Part shown: positions 7,529 to 15,184 of the stretch, piece after piece | Layout: every line of letters begins with the position of its first letter | Position numbering within the stretch: the stretch's first letter is position 1 | From: an uncultured Rhodospirillales bacterium | Lineage (GTDB): Bacteria > Pseudomonadota > Alphaproteobacteria > Rhodospirillales > JABHCV01 | Length of the DNA: 64,000 nt | Assembly: GCA_938092065.1 (NCBI GenBank) | Contig: CALKND010000007.1 | Coordinates: forward strand, 83,657-147,656 | Direction: 5' to 3' | The notes under the pieces: generated by a model | What the model saw: the letters and a program-made list of their open reading frames with translations, nothing else | What the model was told of the DNA's origin: nothing | The model's database searches: none | Program-made: the position numbers and the translations under genes

Positions 7529-8851
7529 GTGATTAAGACCATTGCAAGCTGTTGGGCTCTTTTTCTGGGAATGGCTCTGATTATGCTAGGTAACGGGTTG
7601 TCAAACTCATTGCTCGGTCTACATGCTTCTTATAAGGGATTTAGCATTTCAGCAACTGGATTGGTGATGTCCGGTTATTACGTTGGAATGATTATTGGAG
7701 CAAAGTTGGTTCCAGTTATGGTACAACGGGTTGGACATATAAGATCTTTTGGTGCACTAGCGTCTTTGGCATCTACCGCTATTCTTGTTCATTATCTTTT
7801 TATTGAGCCCTGGGTTTGGTGGACACTACGTTTCATCACTGGAATTGCCTATGCCGGCCTATATGTTGTTGCAGAAAGCTGGCTTAACAATACAGCTGAA
7901 AATGAAACGCGCGGACAACTATTAGGTTTTTATATGCTAATCGCTTTTGGCTGTTTGGCAGGTGGTCAGTTCATGCTTAACATCGCAAGCCCTGAAGGGT
8001 TTAAGTTATTTATTCTAATTTCTATTTTTGTCAGCGTCGCAGTGATACCCATTCTCATCTCAGTCAACCGAGCACCTGTCTTTGAAACAAATGAATCCGT
8101 TAGTATCATTCAGTTAATAAAGGTGTCGCCTCTCGGTGTATTAGGAACATTTGCAAGTGGCACCGGTGCTGGAGCCATTATGGGCATGGGAGCTGTCTAT
8201 GCGTCCTCTATTGGATTGAGCACAAAGGAAATTTCACTTTTTATGGGCAGCCTCATCATCGGTGGTGGGTTTATGCAATATCCAATTGGACGCTTATCTG
8301 ATATCTTTGGAAGACGTAAAGTTATCATTATGACCTGTTTTGTTGGCGCAGTCGCTTCACTCGGAGCCATATTGTCTACCGCTTCCGGGTTAGTAATTTA
8401 CCTGCAAATAGCCATAATTGGTGGATTAAGTTTACCACTTTATCCGCTATGTACCACACATACCAACGATTACCTCACCCCAAGCCAAAGGGTTGCTGCA
8501 AGTGGAACGCTCGTTATGGCGTATGGATGCGGCGCAGCTATTGGCGCACCGTTTGTTGCTTTTTATATGGAATTAATGGGATCACAAGGGTTTTTTCACG
8601 CTATTGGTATATCCTTTGCGTTGGTCAGTATCTTTGCTGTTATCCGTTCCACTCAACGTGAAGCGACGGCTATTGAGGGTCTGGGTGATTTCAAGCCTTT
8701 GGCTCCAGCCCCTGCTAGTGTCTCCCTTAATACAAATCTTGAATTGGAAGAAATTGAAGCCGCATCGGGTGCGAGTAAAGTCGAAATTCAAACAAGCTTT
8801 GAAGAACTGGTATATGAACTGAATTCAGAATCAGGGAGTGAAAAAAATTAA
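7529..8851 (+). CDS. MFS transporter (YcaD-like)
   Basis: A 12-helix major facilitator. The N-terminal half has GMALIMLGNGLSNSLLGL; the conserved loops are MVQRVGHIRSF after helix 2 and GRLSDIFGRRKV after helix 8. The acidic start of loop 4-5 (YVVAESWLNN) is typical of YcaD-type carriers of unknown substrate. The last 50 residues or so form a soluble acidic tail. The start is GTG at 7529 with a good GAGGAG ribosome site 7 nt upstream. Being divergent from the Fur-box operon suggests a link to iron, siderophore or metal stress. The substrate cannot be read from sequence. Confidence 0.85.
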   Translation: MIKTIASCWALFLGMALIMLGNGLSNSLLGLHASYKGFSISATGLVMSGYYVGMIIGAKLVPVMVQRVGHIRSFGALASLASTAILVHYLFIEPWVWWTLRFITGIAYAGLYVVAESWLNNTAENETRGQLLGFYMLIAFGCLAGGQFMLNIASPEGFKLFILISIFVSVAVIPILISVNRAPVFETNESVSIIQLIKVSPLGVLGTFASGTGAGAIMGMGAVYASSIGLSTKEISLFMGSLIIGGGFMQYPIGRLSDIFGRRKVIIMTCFVGAVASLGAILSTASGLVIYLQIAIIGGLSLPLYPLCTTHTNDYLTPSQRVAASGTLVMAYGCGAAIGAPFVAFYMELMGSQGFFHAIGISFALVSIFAVIRSTQREATAIEGLGDFKPLAPAPASVSLNTNLELEEIEAASGASKVEIQTSFEELVYELNSESGSEKN

Positions 8852-8857
8852 TAAACC

Positions 8858-8872
8858 TGCTTTTGAAAAGCA
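8858..8872. repeat. 15-bp palindrome after the MFS stop codon
   Basis: TGCTTTTGAAAAGCA is a perfect 7-1-7 palindrome 6 nt beyond the stop. It could be a weak terminator or processing hairpin, but there is no clear U-tract. Confidence 0.3.
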
Positions 8873-8968
8873 CTAAGAAATTTCTAAAATTATATACAAG
8901 TAAAATCTCAACGATTTTTATTTTGCTCTTAAAACATACAACTTCCGCGAAGGTACAATTAAAATAGA

Positions 8969-9679
8969 TTAAATTTTACTCTCATTCACCCGCTTTGATA
9001 GTTCTTCAGTAGTCTCCTTTCGCTCACTATAACGCTCAAGAAAGTAGGCCTTGTTGTCACGGGTAAGTAACGTGAACTTTATAAGCTCTTCCATGACATC
9101 TACCATCCGATCATAGAAGGGTGAGGACTTCATACGATCCATATTATCAAACTCCTGAAATGCCTTAGGGGTAGAGGACTGATTTGGGATTGTCAGCAAG
9201 CGCATCCAACGGCCCAAGATGCGAAGCTGATTCACTGCATTAAAACTCTGTGACCCACCACTAACCTGCATCACTGCAAGCGTCTTACCCTGCGTTGGCC
9301 TCACCCCACCAATGGAAAGAGGTATCCAATCGATTTGGGTTTTCATAATACCAGTCATTGCGCCATGTCGTTCAGGCGAACACCAAACCATGCCTTCACA
9401 CCATTTGACCAAATCACGAAGCTCTTGCACTTTTGGATGATCAGCGTCCGAGTCATCTGGCAAAGGTAGACCCGATGGCCTGTAGGTTTTGACCTCAGCA
9501 CCTAACTGAGTCAGAATACGAGCGGATTCTTCTGTCATTAATCGACTGAAAGAGCGCTCTCTGAGAGAACCGTATAGCAGCAGGATGCGCGGGTCGTGAG
9601 ACGCAGGTTCAGGTTTCAACAAACGACTCATGTCAATTTTTTGAAAATGTAATTTATCAATATTCGGAGTATCAGCCAA
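8969..9679 (-). CDS. arsH: ArsH NADPH-dependent FMN reductase / organoarsenical oxidase
   Basis: ArsH is a flavodoxin-like enzyme that oxidises trivalent organoarsenicals and reduces quinones or metals with NADPH. Family signatures are [15 protein letters not shown] (FMN phosphate loop), the [10 protein letters not shown] segment, [12 protein letters not shown] and the [19 protein letters not shown] stretch. The open frame reaches a TTG at 9697. The TTG at 9679 is preferred because a strong GGGGAGGGGGG ribosome site precedes it and the product begins MADTPNID, like known ArsH N-termini. No arsR, arsB or arsC lies nearby, so this is an orphan arsH, possibly used for quinone or oxidative stress. 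Confidence 0.92.
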   Translation of the reverse strand: MADTPNIDKLHFQKIDMSRLLKPEPASHDPRILLLYGSLRERSFSRLMTEESARILTQLGAEVKTYRPSGLPLPDDSDADHPKVQELRDLVKWCEGMVWCSPERHGAMTGIMKTQIDWIPLSIGGVRPTQGKTLAVMQVSGGSQSFNAVNQLRILGRWMRLLTIPNQSSTPKAFQEFDNMDRMKSSPFYDRMVDVMEELIKFTLLTRDNKAYFLERYSERKETTEELSKRVNESKI

Positions 9680-9686
9680 GGCAGCC

Positions 9687-9703
9687 CCCCTCCCCAACGA
9701 GGG
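9687..9703 (-). promoter_or_regulatory. arsH leader: poly-G ribosome site able to pair with an upstream CCCTC
   Basis: On the minus strand CCCTC (9703-9699), a 6-nt loop and GAGGG (9692-9688) form a small stem that includes part of the G-rich ribosome binding site. Another G-run (GAGGGGGGG) and a CCCCACC lie further upstream in the same leader. This may restrain translation; it is untested. Confidence 0.3.
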
Positions 9704-9914
9704 AAAGTTTTAAGCAAATAGAAAGGTGGGGTTTAAATTTTCTCGGCCCCCCCTCAATGGGAAACGATGTATCAATCATGTCAGTCTCTTTTAAAGATAA
9801 GATGGGAGCAACAATCCAAATAAAAGCCCAACGACAGCCTAATGGATCATACAACCCATTCTTTTAGTCTACATTTGAAGTGAGTATGGTAAAAGCAACA
9901 TTTATAACAATCAA

Positions 9915-10187
9915 TTAGTCTTCTCTCTTAGTCCAATCTTTTGTGAAATCACAACTCAAGCCACCCTTTTGTGTGCCTGTCATTGACACGCAACGTGCTC
10001 CTGTTGGAGTAACAAACTCATAACCTCGCAAGTTCCAACCTTTTGCTTCAATCGCAAAAGATGTGGCCGATACAGTTGTATCTAGAAGAGATGTGGCTTT
10101 TTCCCAAAGACCAGCTTGGGCTGTTCCAAATACAATACTGACGCTTAGCAACACTGAAAGAGTAACAGTTATTGTTGTCTGTTTCAT
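9915..10187 (-). CDS. Small secreted protein of unknown function
   Basis: A 90-aa protein with a clear Sec signal peptide: MKQTTITVTLSVLLSVSIVF, then GTAQA with likely cleavage after AQA (residue 25). The mature part is about 65 residues with two Cys (in ARCVSM and LSCDF) that could form a disulfide in the periplasm. No family recognised. It stands alone between arsH and tRNA-Leu. A purine-rich AGGAGCTC ribosome site lies just before the ATG. Confidence 0.7.
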   Translation of the reverse strand: MKQTTITVTLSVLLSVSIVFGTAQAGLWEKATSLLDTTVSATSFAIEAKGWNLRGYEFVTPTGARCVSMTGTQKGGLSCDFTKDWTKRED

Positions 10188-10501
10188 TGACGAGAGCTCC
10201 TGATTTTCTCTATTTATAATCGTTCAAATAGGACGGCGTATATTTCCATTAAGGTTAAGTGAGTTGCTCAAATACTATAGCGCTAAGATTAATCTTATTT
10301 GATATTAGAGAAAAAATGTCTTGGATCACTTGTAAAAATCTCTCCATATTTATAAGAACACAACGACAGAGATGGCAAAAACTGCTCTTGCGTTACATAT
10401 TAAAGTAAAATGTAATTAGGAACCTGCTTTTTGTTTTACTTAAGTCCCATATAAAAAATTTATTAATATCAACATCTTAGAATAAAATCAGCTAAAGTAG
10501 G
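10188..10501. other. Intergenic region between the small secreted protein gene and tRNA-Leu
   Basis: 314 bp, AT-rich. It must hold the promoter of the small secreted protein gene and the 3' end of the tRNA transcript. A perfect 14-bp palindrome TAAGATTAATCTTA lies at 10284-10297. No coding frame is convincing and no clear terminator was found. Confidence 0.4.
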
Positions 10502-10588
10502 TGGTGCGGGCGGCCGGACTTGAACCGGCAAGGCCGTTAGGCCGAGAGATTTTAAGTCTCTTGTGTTTACCAATTTCACCACGCCCGC
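10502..10588 (-). tRNA. tRNA-Leu (anticodon UAA)
   Basis: Read on the minus strand it begins GCGGGCG (10588-10582) and ends CGCCCGC-A-CCA, so the 7-bp acceptor stem is perfect and CCA is encoded. The anticodon arm has the loop CTTAAAA with anticodon TAA. A long variable arm (CGGCCTAACGGCC) marks a class II tRNA, and the T arm reads GCCGGTTCAAGTCCGGC. Total length of 87 nt fits tRNA-Leu. Confidence 0.96.
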
Positions 10589-10612
10589 ACTAATTAGCCT
10601 TACTTAACAGCT

Positions 10613-11323
10613 ATGCATATACCACGTTTGTCAATTCGTGCTAATACTGAGGTTATGCCTGAGCAAAAAAAATTATTTGACCCAAATCCAGAGCCGCGGT
10701 TTAATGAAGACTTCCAGAATTCCTTGGATGATCTTTTTGCTTGGCGGCGTGATGTGCGCAGGTTTTTAGGCAACCCTGTCGACCCGGACGTGATTGACAG
10801 CCTAATCGCCACAGCATGCCTTGCCCCCAGTGTTGGCAACAGTCAGCCATGGCGTTTTGTCAGCGTTGACAAACCCGAGCGCAGGAACGCTATAAGAGCT
10901 AACTTCAAAGAAGCCAATGCGGATGCGCTTAATGATTTTTCGGGTGAGCAGGCAAAAAAATATGCAACATTAAAGCTGTCTGGCTTAGACCAAGCACCAG
11001 TACATCTGGCAGTTTTCGCCGATGTAACAACAAGCCAAGGCCATGGCCTTGGCAAGAAAACTATGCCAGAAACTATTGCTTATTCGGTAGTTGGGGCTAT
11101 CAATACCATGTGGCTGGCTGCCCGTGCCCGAGGCATCGGCTTGGGTTGGGTATCAATCTTGAGACCGGAAAGCATTAATTCTATTCTTGATGTTCCGAAG
11201 GACTGGCTGCTAGTCGCCTACCTGTGCATTGGCTATCCCGAAGAAGAACACCTAGACCCAGAATTGCAACGACATGGCTGGCAGCACGGTGTATCAGCGA
11301 AGGACGTAACTATTCGGCGCTAG
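10613..11323 (+). CDS. bluB: 5,6-dimethylbenzimidazole synthase BluB
   Basis: BluB fragments FMNH2 with O2 to make dimethylbenzimidazole, the lower ligand of vitamin B12. It is a nitroreductase-fold protein. Signatures are FAWRRDVRRF (FMN-binding Arg), APSVGNSQPWRFV (residues about 72-84), GIGLGWVSIL and the C-terminal LCIGYPEEE. At 236 aa it is of usual length, with a short N-terminal extension; the ATG at 10655 is an alternative start giving 222 aa. It matches the presence of the aerobic cobaltochelatase genes cobS and cobT about 25 kb away. Its 3' end overlaps the convergent cinA-like gene by 14 bp. Confidence 0.93.
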   Translation: MHIPRLSIRANTEVMPEQKKLFDPNPEPRFNEDFQNSLDDLFAWRRDVRRFLGNPVDPDVIDSLIATACLAPSVGNSQPWRFVSVDKPERRNAIRANFKEANADALNDFSGEQAKKYATLKLSGLDQAPVHLAVFADVTTSQGHGLGKKTMPETIAYSVVGAINTMWLAARARGIGLGWVSILRPESINSILDVPKDWLLVAYLCIGYPEEEHLDPELQRHGWQHGVSAKDVTIRR

Positions 11324-12059
11324 ATTCCTCAAAATGTTCAACATCAAAACCTGAAACCAGTTCAGTGACTGCCTCAGTCGCCTCATTAAGAGCGTCTTGA
11401 TCAGCACCGCGCAAAACCAAGGCCGTACCCAATTTTCCATTGCGGATAAATGGATAGCTGCCAATTTCAGTTTCAGAATGGGCATTTTGCACATCTCCTA
11501 GGCCCTTAGCTAGACTGCCTTCACCCATAAAGGCAACTATAGTTCTAGATTTCATGGGCTTGCCGGGAATGAGACGCTCTTTGAGAGCCTCATACATAGC
11601 TTGCATGATTCTCGGGACACCGGCCAGCACGAAGACGTTTCCAATCTGATATCCCGGCGCCTTACTGATGGGATTATCAACTAATATGGCCCCTTCGGGA
11701 ACTTCACACATTTTCAAGCGTTGCTCATTGAGGTCTTCCGCATTGGCGTAGTGCTGGCACAACAGGGCCACCGCTTCTGGATCACGAATTAGGGGCAAAC
11801 CAAATGCCTCAGCAACTGCAGCAGATGTTATGTCATCGTGGGTTGGGCCAATGCCACCAGTGGTAAAGACGTGATCGTATTTGTTGCGACATTCATTAAG
11901 AGTATTAATTATAGTTTCAAAATCATCTGCGATGACACGTGCTTCGACTAGGCGAATGCCGATTTCGTTCATGCGTTTACCTAAAAAAGCTAAGTTTAAA
12001 TCCTGTGTCCGGCCAGATAGAATTTCATTTCCAATAATTATCAGACAAGCACTACTCAT
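11310..12059 (-). CDS. CinA N-terminal-type molybdopterin-binding (MoaB/Mog fold) protein
   Basis: A 249-aa protein made of the MoaB/Mog-like domain of CinA, without the C-terminal nicotinamide-nucleotide amidase domain. The fold motifs are IIIGNEILSGRTQDLN at the start, VFTTGGIGPTHDDIT (about residues 64-78) and VFVLAGVPRIM. CinA N-domains are associated with ADP-ribose pyrophosphatase activity. The start overlaps the stop of mutT as ATGA, so it is the last gene of the prolyl isomerase-argJ-mutT-cinA transcript. Being next to a Nudix enzyme fits a nucleotide-cleaning role. Confidence 0.88.
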   Translation of the reverse strand: MSSACLIIIGNEILSGRTQDLNLAFLGKRMNEIGIRLVEARVIADDFETIINTLNECRNKYDHVFTTGGIGPTHDDITSAAVAEAFGLPLIRDPEAVALLCQHYANAEDLNEQRLKMCEVPEGAILVDNPISKAPGYQIGNVFVLAGVPRIMQAMYEALKERLIPGKPMKSRTIVAFMGEGSLAKGLGDVQNAHSETEIGSYPFIRNGKLGTALVLRGADQDALNEATEAVTELVSGFDVEHFEESSAE

Positions 12060-12538
12060 AACCAGTCCCTCAAAATTGCCACTAGCGGAATATCCGCCGC
12101 TGGCATTTCATTTGCTTTTATTTCCAAAGGGTAACGCCATTTAAGCTCCTGACCTTCATTTGCATTTACCATACCCTTCCAGACACGGCAAACAAAGAGC
12201 GGCATCAATAGATGAAAGGATTGTTCCCCTTTCATATTTTTCTTATAAATATGAGAGGCAAATGTGAGCGGAGCCAGACAACTCTCAGTTACGTCAATAT
12301 TAAGTTCTTCGGCGAGCTCGCGAACAAGCGCCTTTTCAGGCGTTTCATTTTTTTCGACCTTTCCACCGGGAAATTCCCATAGCCCCTCCATAGCTTTGCC
12401 TTGAGGGCGTCTTGCTAACAACACACGACCATCCGTATCAACAAGAGCGACAGCGGAAACTAGAATTGTTGGAACCGCGCCTTCTGGTTTATTAACCTCG
12501 GCTCCGTAACAACCCAAATCAGGATCTATAATCGGCAT
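12056..12538 (-). CDS. mutT: 8-oxo-dGTP diphosphatase MutT (Nudix hydrolase)
   Basis: It hydrolyses oxidised dGTP to the monophosphate, preventing A:T to C:G changes. The Nudix box is intact: GGKVEKNETPEKALVRELAE followed by EL (G-x5-E-x7-REUXEE-type). Residues before it (ALVDTDGRVLLARRPQGKAM) and GLWEFPGGK match MutT. The frame is open up to 12610, inside argJ; the ATGs at 12550 and 12538 are the realistic starts. I prefer 12538 (MPIIDPDLG), but 12550 is possible. Either overlaps the argJ 3' end, suggesting translational coupling. The extra 24 residues before the Nudix core are not conserved in E. coli MutT. Confidence 0.9.
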   Translation of the reverse strand: MPIIDPDLGCYGAEVNKPEGAVPTILVSAVALVDTDGRVLLARRPQGKAMEGLWEFPGGKVEKNETPEKALVRELAEELNIDVTESCLAPLTFASHIYKKNMKGEQSFHLLMPLFVCRVWKGMVNANEGQELKWRYPLEIKANEMPAADIPLVAILRDWL

Positions 12539-13742
12539 TGATAGTAACATATCTATGAGTGAGATCGCAGGTCCACACGGTAGCCTTGCCAACATCAATA
12601 CCCACATCAACAGATATGTCGATGTCGCAACCCTTCATGTGTTTAGCTACTGGGGTTTCATCGTAGCCAGAAATGACCTGGCCACCCTCTGTAATGGCTA
12701 TTCCACCAATATGAATGGCCAATTTATCTCGGTCGGCTTTTTCACCCGCCTTACCGACAGCCATGACAATTCGACCCCAGTTAGGGTCTTCGCCAGCAAC
12801 CGCAGTCTTGACCAGAGGGGAATTGGCAATAGCCAAACCTATGCGTTTAGCGGCTCCATCATTGTCAGCCCCGGTAACAGTGACGGAAATAAACTTAGAA
12901 GCTCCCTCGCCATCTCTGACGACTTGGCAAGCCAAGTCAATCAGCAACTCACTTAGTTTTGCCCTAAAGTCGTCAAGCGGTGCCGCTTTATCATTTCCTG
13001 CTAGGCCAGTGGCAAAGAGCATCAGGCTATCACTGGTTGAGGTGTCACTATCCACCGTAATAGCATTGAAAGATACATCTGCCCCGCTTGCCAAAAGATC
13101 TTGCAAGGATTTGGAATCAATGTCTGCATCAGTGAAGATAAATGCCAACATCGTAGCCATGTCTGGAGCGATCATTCCAGATCCTTTAGCAATACCGTTG
13201 ATGGTCACCAGAGTACCACCTATATCCGCGGTGCAACTCGCCCCTTTTGCAAAAGTATCCGTAGTTAAGATAGATTGAGCAGCCTTTTCCCAGTTGTTTT
13301 CATCTAATGCTTCTTGAACTGTTGGTAGAATGGCCGTCAGTTTTTCATCAGGTAAAGGTTCCCCTATAACCCCAGTCGACGCTACAAAAACCTTTGACGG
13401 ACAACATGAAAACAAGGCAGCAGCAGCCTCAACAGTACGCTTGACAGAAGCATCACCCGCCTTACCTGTGAAGGCATTAGCATTTCCTGAGTTCACTACA
13501 AGAGCCTCAGCCTGACCACCACCCAACGCTTTGCGGCACCATTCAACCGGGGCAGAAGCCGTCAATGAACGTGTATAGACCCCAGCCACTGTCGTCCCAG
13601 ATACCAATTGAGCAATCATCATATCATTACGCCCCTGATACTTAATTTCTGTCGTACCAACAGCCAAGCGAACACCTGAAATGACTGGCATCAATGGGAA
13701 AACTTTCGGTGCTAGGGGGGACTTATCGACCATGACATTCAC
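12519..13742 (-). CDS. argJ: Bifunctional ornithine acetyltransferase / N-acetylglutamate synthase ArgJ
   Basis: ArgJ recycles acetyl groups from N-acetylornithine to glutamate in the cyclic arginine pathway. It is an Ntn-type autoprocessing enzyme. The cleavage motif KGSGMIAPDMATML is intact, giving alpha and beta chains split between Ala196 and Thr197, with Thr197 as nucleophile. The oxyanion-hole pair Thr-Gly is in ASTGVIGEP (about residues 121-129). The length (407 aa) is typical, and the C-terminal THRYVTINADYRS is the family ending. It lies 7 bp after the prolyl isomerase gene and overlaps mutT, an arrangement common in alphaproteobacteria. Confidence 0.96.
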   Translation of the reverse strand: MNVMVDKSPLAPKVFPLMPVISGVRLAVGTTEIKYQGRNDMMIAQLVSGTTVAGVYTRSLTASAPVEWCRKALGGGQAEALVVNSGNANAFTGKAGDASVKRTVEAAAALFSCCPSKVFVASTGVIGEPLPDEKLTAILPTVQEALDENNWEKAAQSILTTDTFAKGASCTADIGGTLVTINGIAKGSGMIAPDMATMLAFIFTDADIDSKSLQDLLASGADVSFNAITVDSDTSTSDSLMLFATGLAGNDKAAPLDDFRAKLSELLIDLACQVVRDGEGASKFISVTVTGADNDGAAKRIGLAIANSPLVKTAVAGEDPNWGRIVMAVGKAGEKADRDKLAIHIGGIAITEGGQVISGYDETPVAKHMKGCDIDISVDVGIDVGKATVWTCDLTHRYVTINADYRS

Positions 13743-13749
13743 ATAGCCC

Positions 13750-14595
13750 TTATTGTGCAGAGGTGCTACCCATTATAGGCGATCCATCTATATTAAAGCG
13801 TAGTACATTAGCGGTTTGTCGCAATTCTTGCAAATAGGTAGTGCCGATTTCACGGGAAACCGCTATACGCAGTTGGTCTTCAACCTCAGCTCTTTTTAAC
13901 GGCTGTAAGGGACGACGATCTTCAACCTTGATAACATGCCAGCCAAACTCGGTCTGAACAGGATTTTTGGTAACTTCACCCTTGTTTAGACCAAAGGCTG
14001 CCTTTGAAAAAGCTGGAACCATCTGCCCTTCTGCAAAGAAACCCAAGTCACCACCTTTGGAAGCAGAGGGACCTGTCGAGCGAGACTTTGCAAGTTCTGC
14101 GAAATCAGCACCTTCTTCAAGTTCCTTGATAACTTCAAGGGCCTGGGCCTTTTTTTCCAAAAGAATATGACGGGCTTGAATTTCTTCCTTAGATGAATTG
14201 GCAGCTATCAATTTCTCATAATGCTCTGCCAACATAGCTTCCGTGATACGCTTTTCGATATACGATGTTAGGAAAGCCCTCTCCAGGATTTGCTCTTCAA
14301 TTCTGGCCAATCGCTTGCGCACCTGTTCGTCATTTTGCAATTTGATTTTGCGTGCCTCTGCTGCGACTAGTTTCGTGTCAACTAGTGAATTTACAAGCAT
14401 TCCATAAACTGATTGTAGTGGTACATTTTTTAGTCGTTCCGGAAGGCGCATACGAGCATCCTCAACTTCCGAACGTAGAATCTTTGTTTCATTTACTATG
14501 GCTACGACTGGATCCTCTTGCGAGAGTGCCGCTTGAGGGGTTGCATTCGCAATTACAAAGATAAAAAGTGAAATACACGCTCTAAAACAAGTCAT
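13750..14595 (-). CDS. Periplasmic peptidyl-prolyl isomerase (parvulin/SurA-PrsA type)
   Basis: A folding helper for exported proteins. With the ATG at 14595 it is 281 aa and starts with a signal peptide (MTCFRACISLFIFVIANATP, cut near AALSQ). The open frame extends upstream to 14733, but that part is not conserved in character. An AAGGA motif lies 12 nt before the ATG. A helical SurA-like N-domain (about residues 30-130) is followed by the parvulin domain (about 145-240) with ARHILLEKKAQA, FAELAKSRSTGPSASKGGDL and FGWHVIKVEDRRP. It heads the argJ-mutT-cinA operon and is divergent from secA, which fits a shared secretion theme. Confidence 0.9.
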   Translation of the reverse strand: MTCFRACISLFIFVIANATPQAALSQEDPVVAIVNETKILRSEVEDARMRLPERLKNVPLQSVYGMLVNSLVDTKLVAAEARKIKLQNDEQVRKRLARIEEQILERAFLTSYIEKRITEAMLAEHYEKLIAANSSKEEIQARHILLEKKAQALEVIKELEEGADFAELAKSRSTGPSASKGGDLGFFAEGQMVPAFSKAAFGLNKGEVTKNPVQTEFGWHVIKVEDRRPLQPLKRAEVEDQLRIAVSREIGTTYLQELRQTANVLRFNIDGSPIMGSTSAQ

Positions 14596-15184
14596 AATTG
14601 TTGAAAGTCCTTTATTTACAATTGATGTCAATAAAAAATAATTGTCTAAATTTAAATTCCTATTGCGGATAGACCATATCAGCATGTCACCGACAAGTAG
14701 CGTAAAGACAGATAAAACACTTAACATTTTCAAATGGAAGACAAAAAGTTAGTAAATAGCGACTTAGACGATAGCTTTATTGCATTGCTATACATTTACT
14801 AAATACTGAATAATTTCTAGCCACCTGTATTGTCTATATTCTTATGATACCCAAAGAATCAAGACTTTTGAGCATCGTCGTAAATTGTTTTCGCGAGTTA
14901 ATTCAGGAACAGTTGGAATTATATTCATTACCTAACTTAATTTTAAATTCAATGATTTCCCCTTCCAAAATCAAAAAAAATAAAGTGTTCAGATCCCTCA
15001 ATCACATAGCTTCCTTAGGATCCTGCTTAAATAAGTAGACGATACAATTTTGCATCAAAGAAATATCATAGTATAGTTTTACAGTCCGCTGCATTGACAC
15101 GAGACCTTATGGACTCTATCAATTGTTTCTGTCGAAAGACGATCTTTTGGTCAGCTCACCCAACTTGTTTTTCTTGAGGTCACG
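14596..15184. other. Divergent promoter region between the prolyl isomerase and secA
   Basis: About 590 bp, AT-rich, carrying the promoters of both transcripts. A 64-codon frame (14844-15038, plus strand) has no ribosome site or recognisable domain and I do not call it. The secA ribosome site GAGG is at 15176-15179. Confidence 0.4.

Noticed and set aside
12555..13278. Plus-strand frames opposite argJ (133 and 187 codons)
   Set aside because: Antisense shadows of an intact, well-recognised argJ.
14844..15038. 64-codon frame in the secA promoter region
   Set aside because: No ribosome site, no domain; gap is needed for two promoters.
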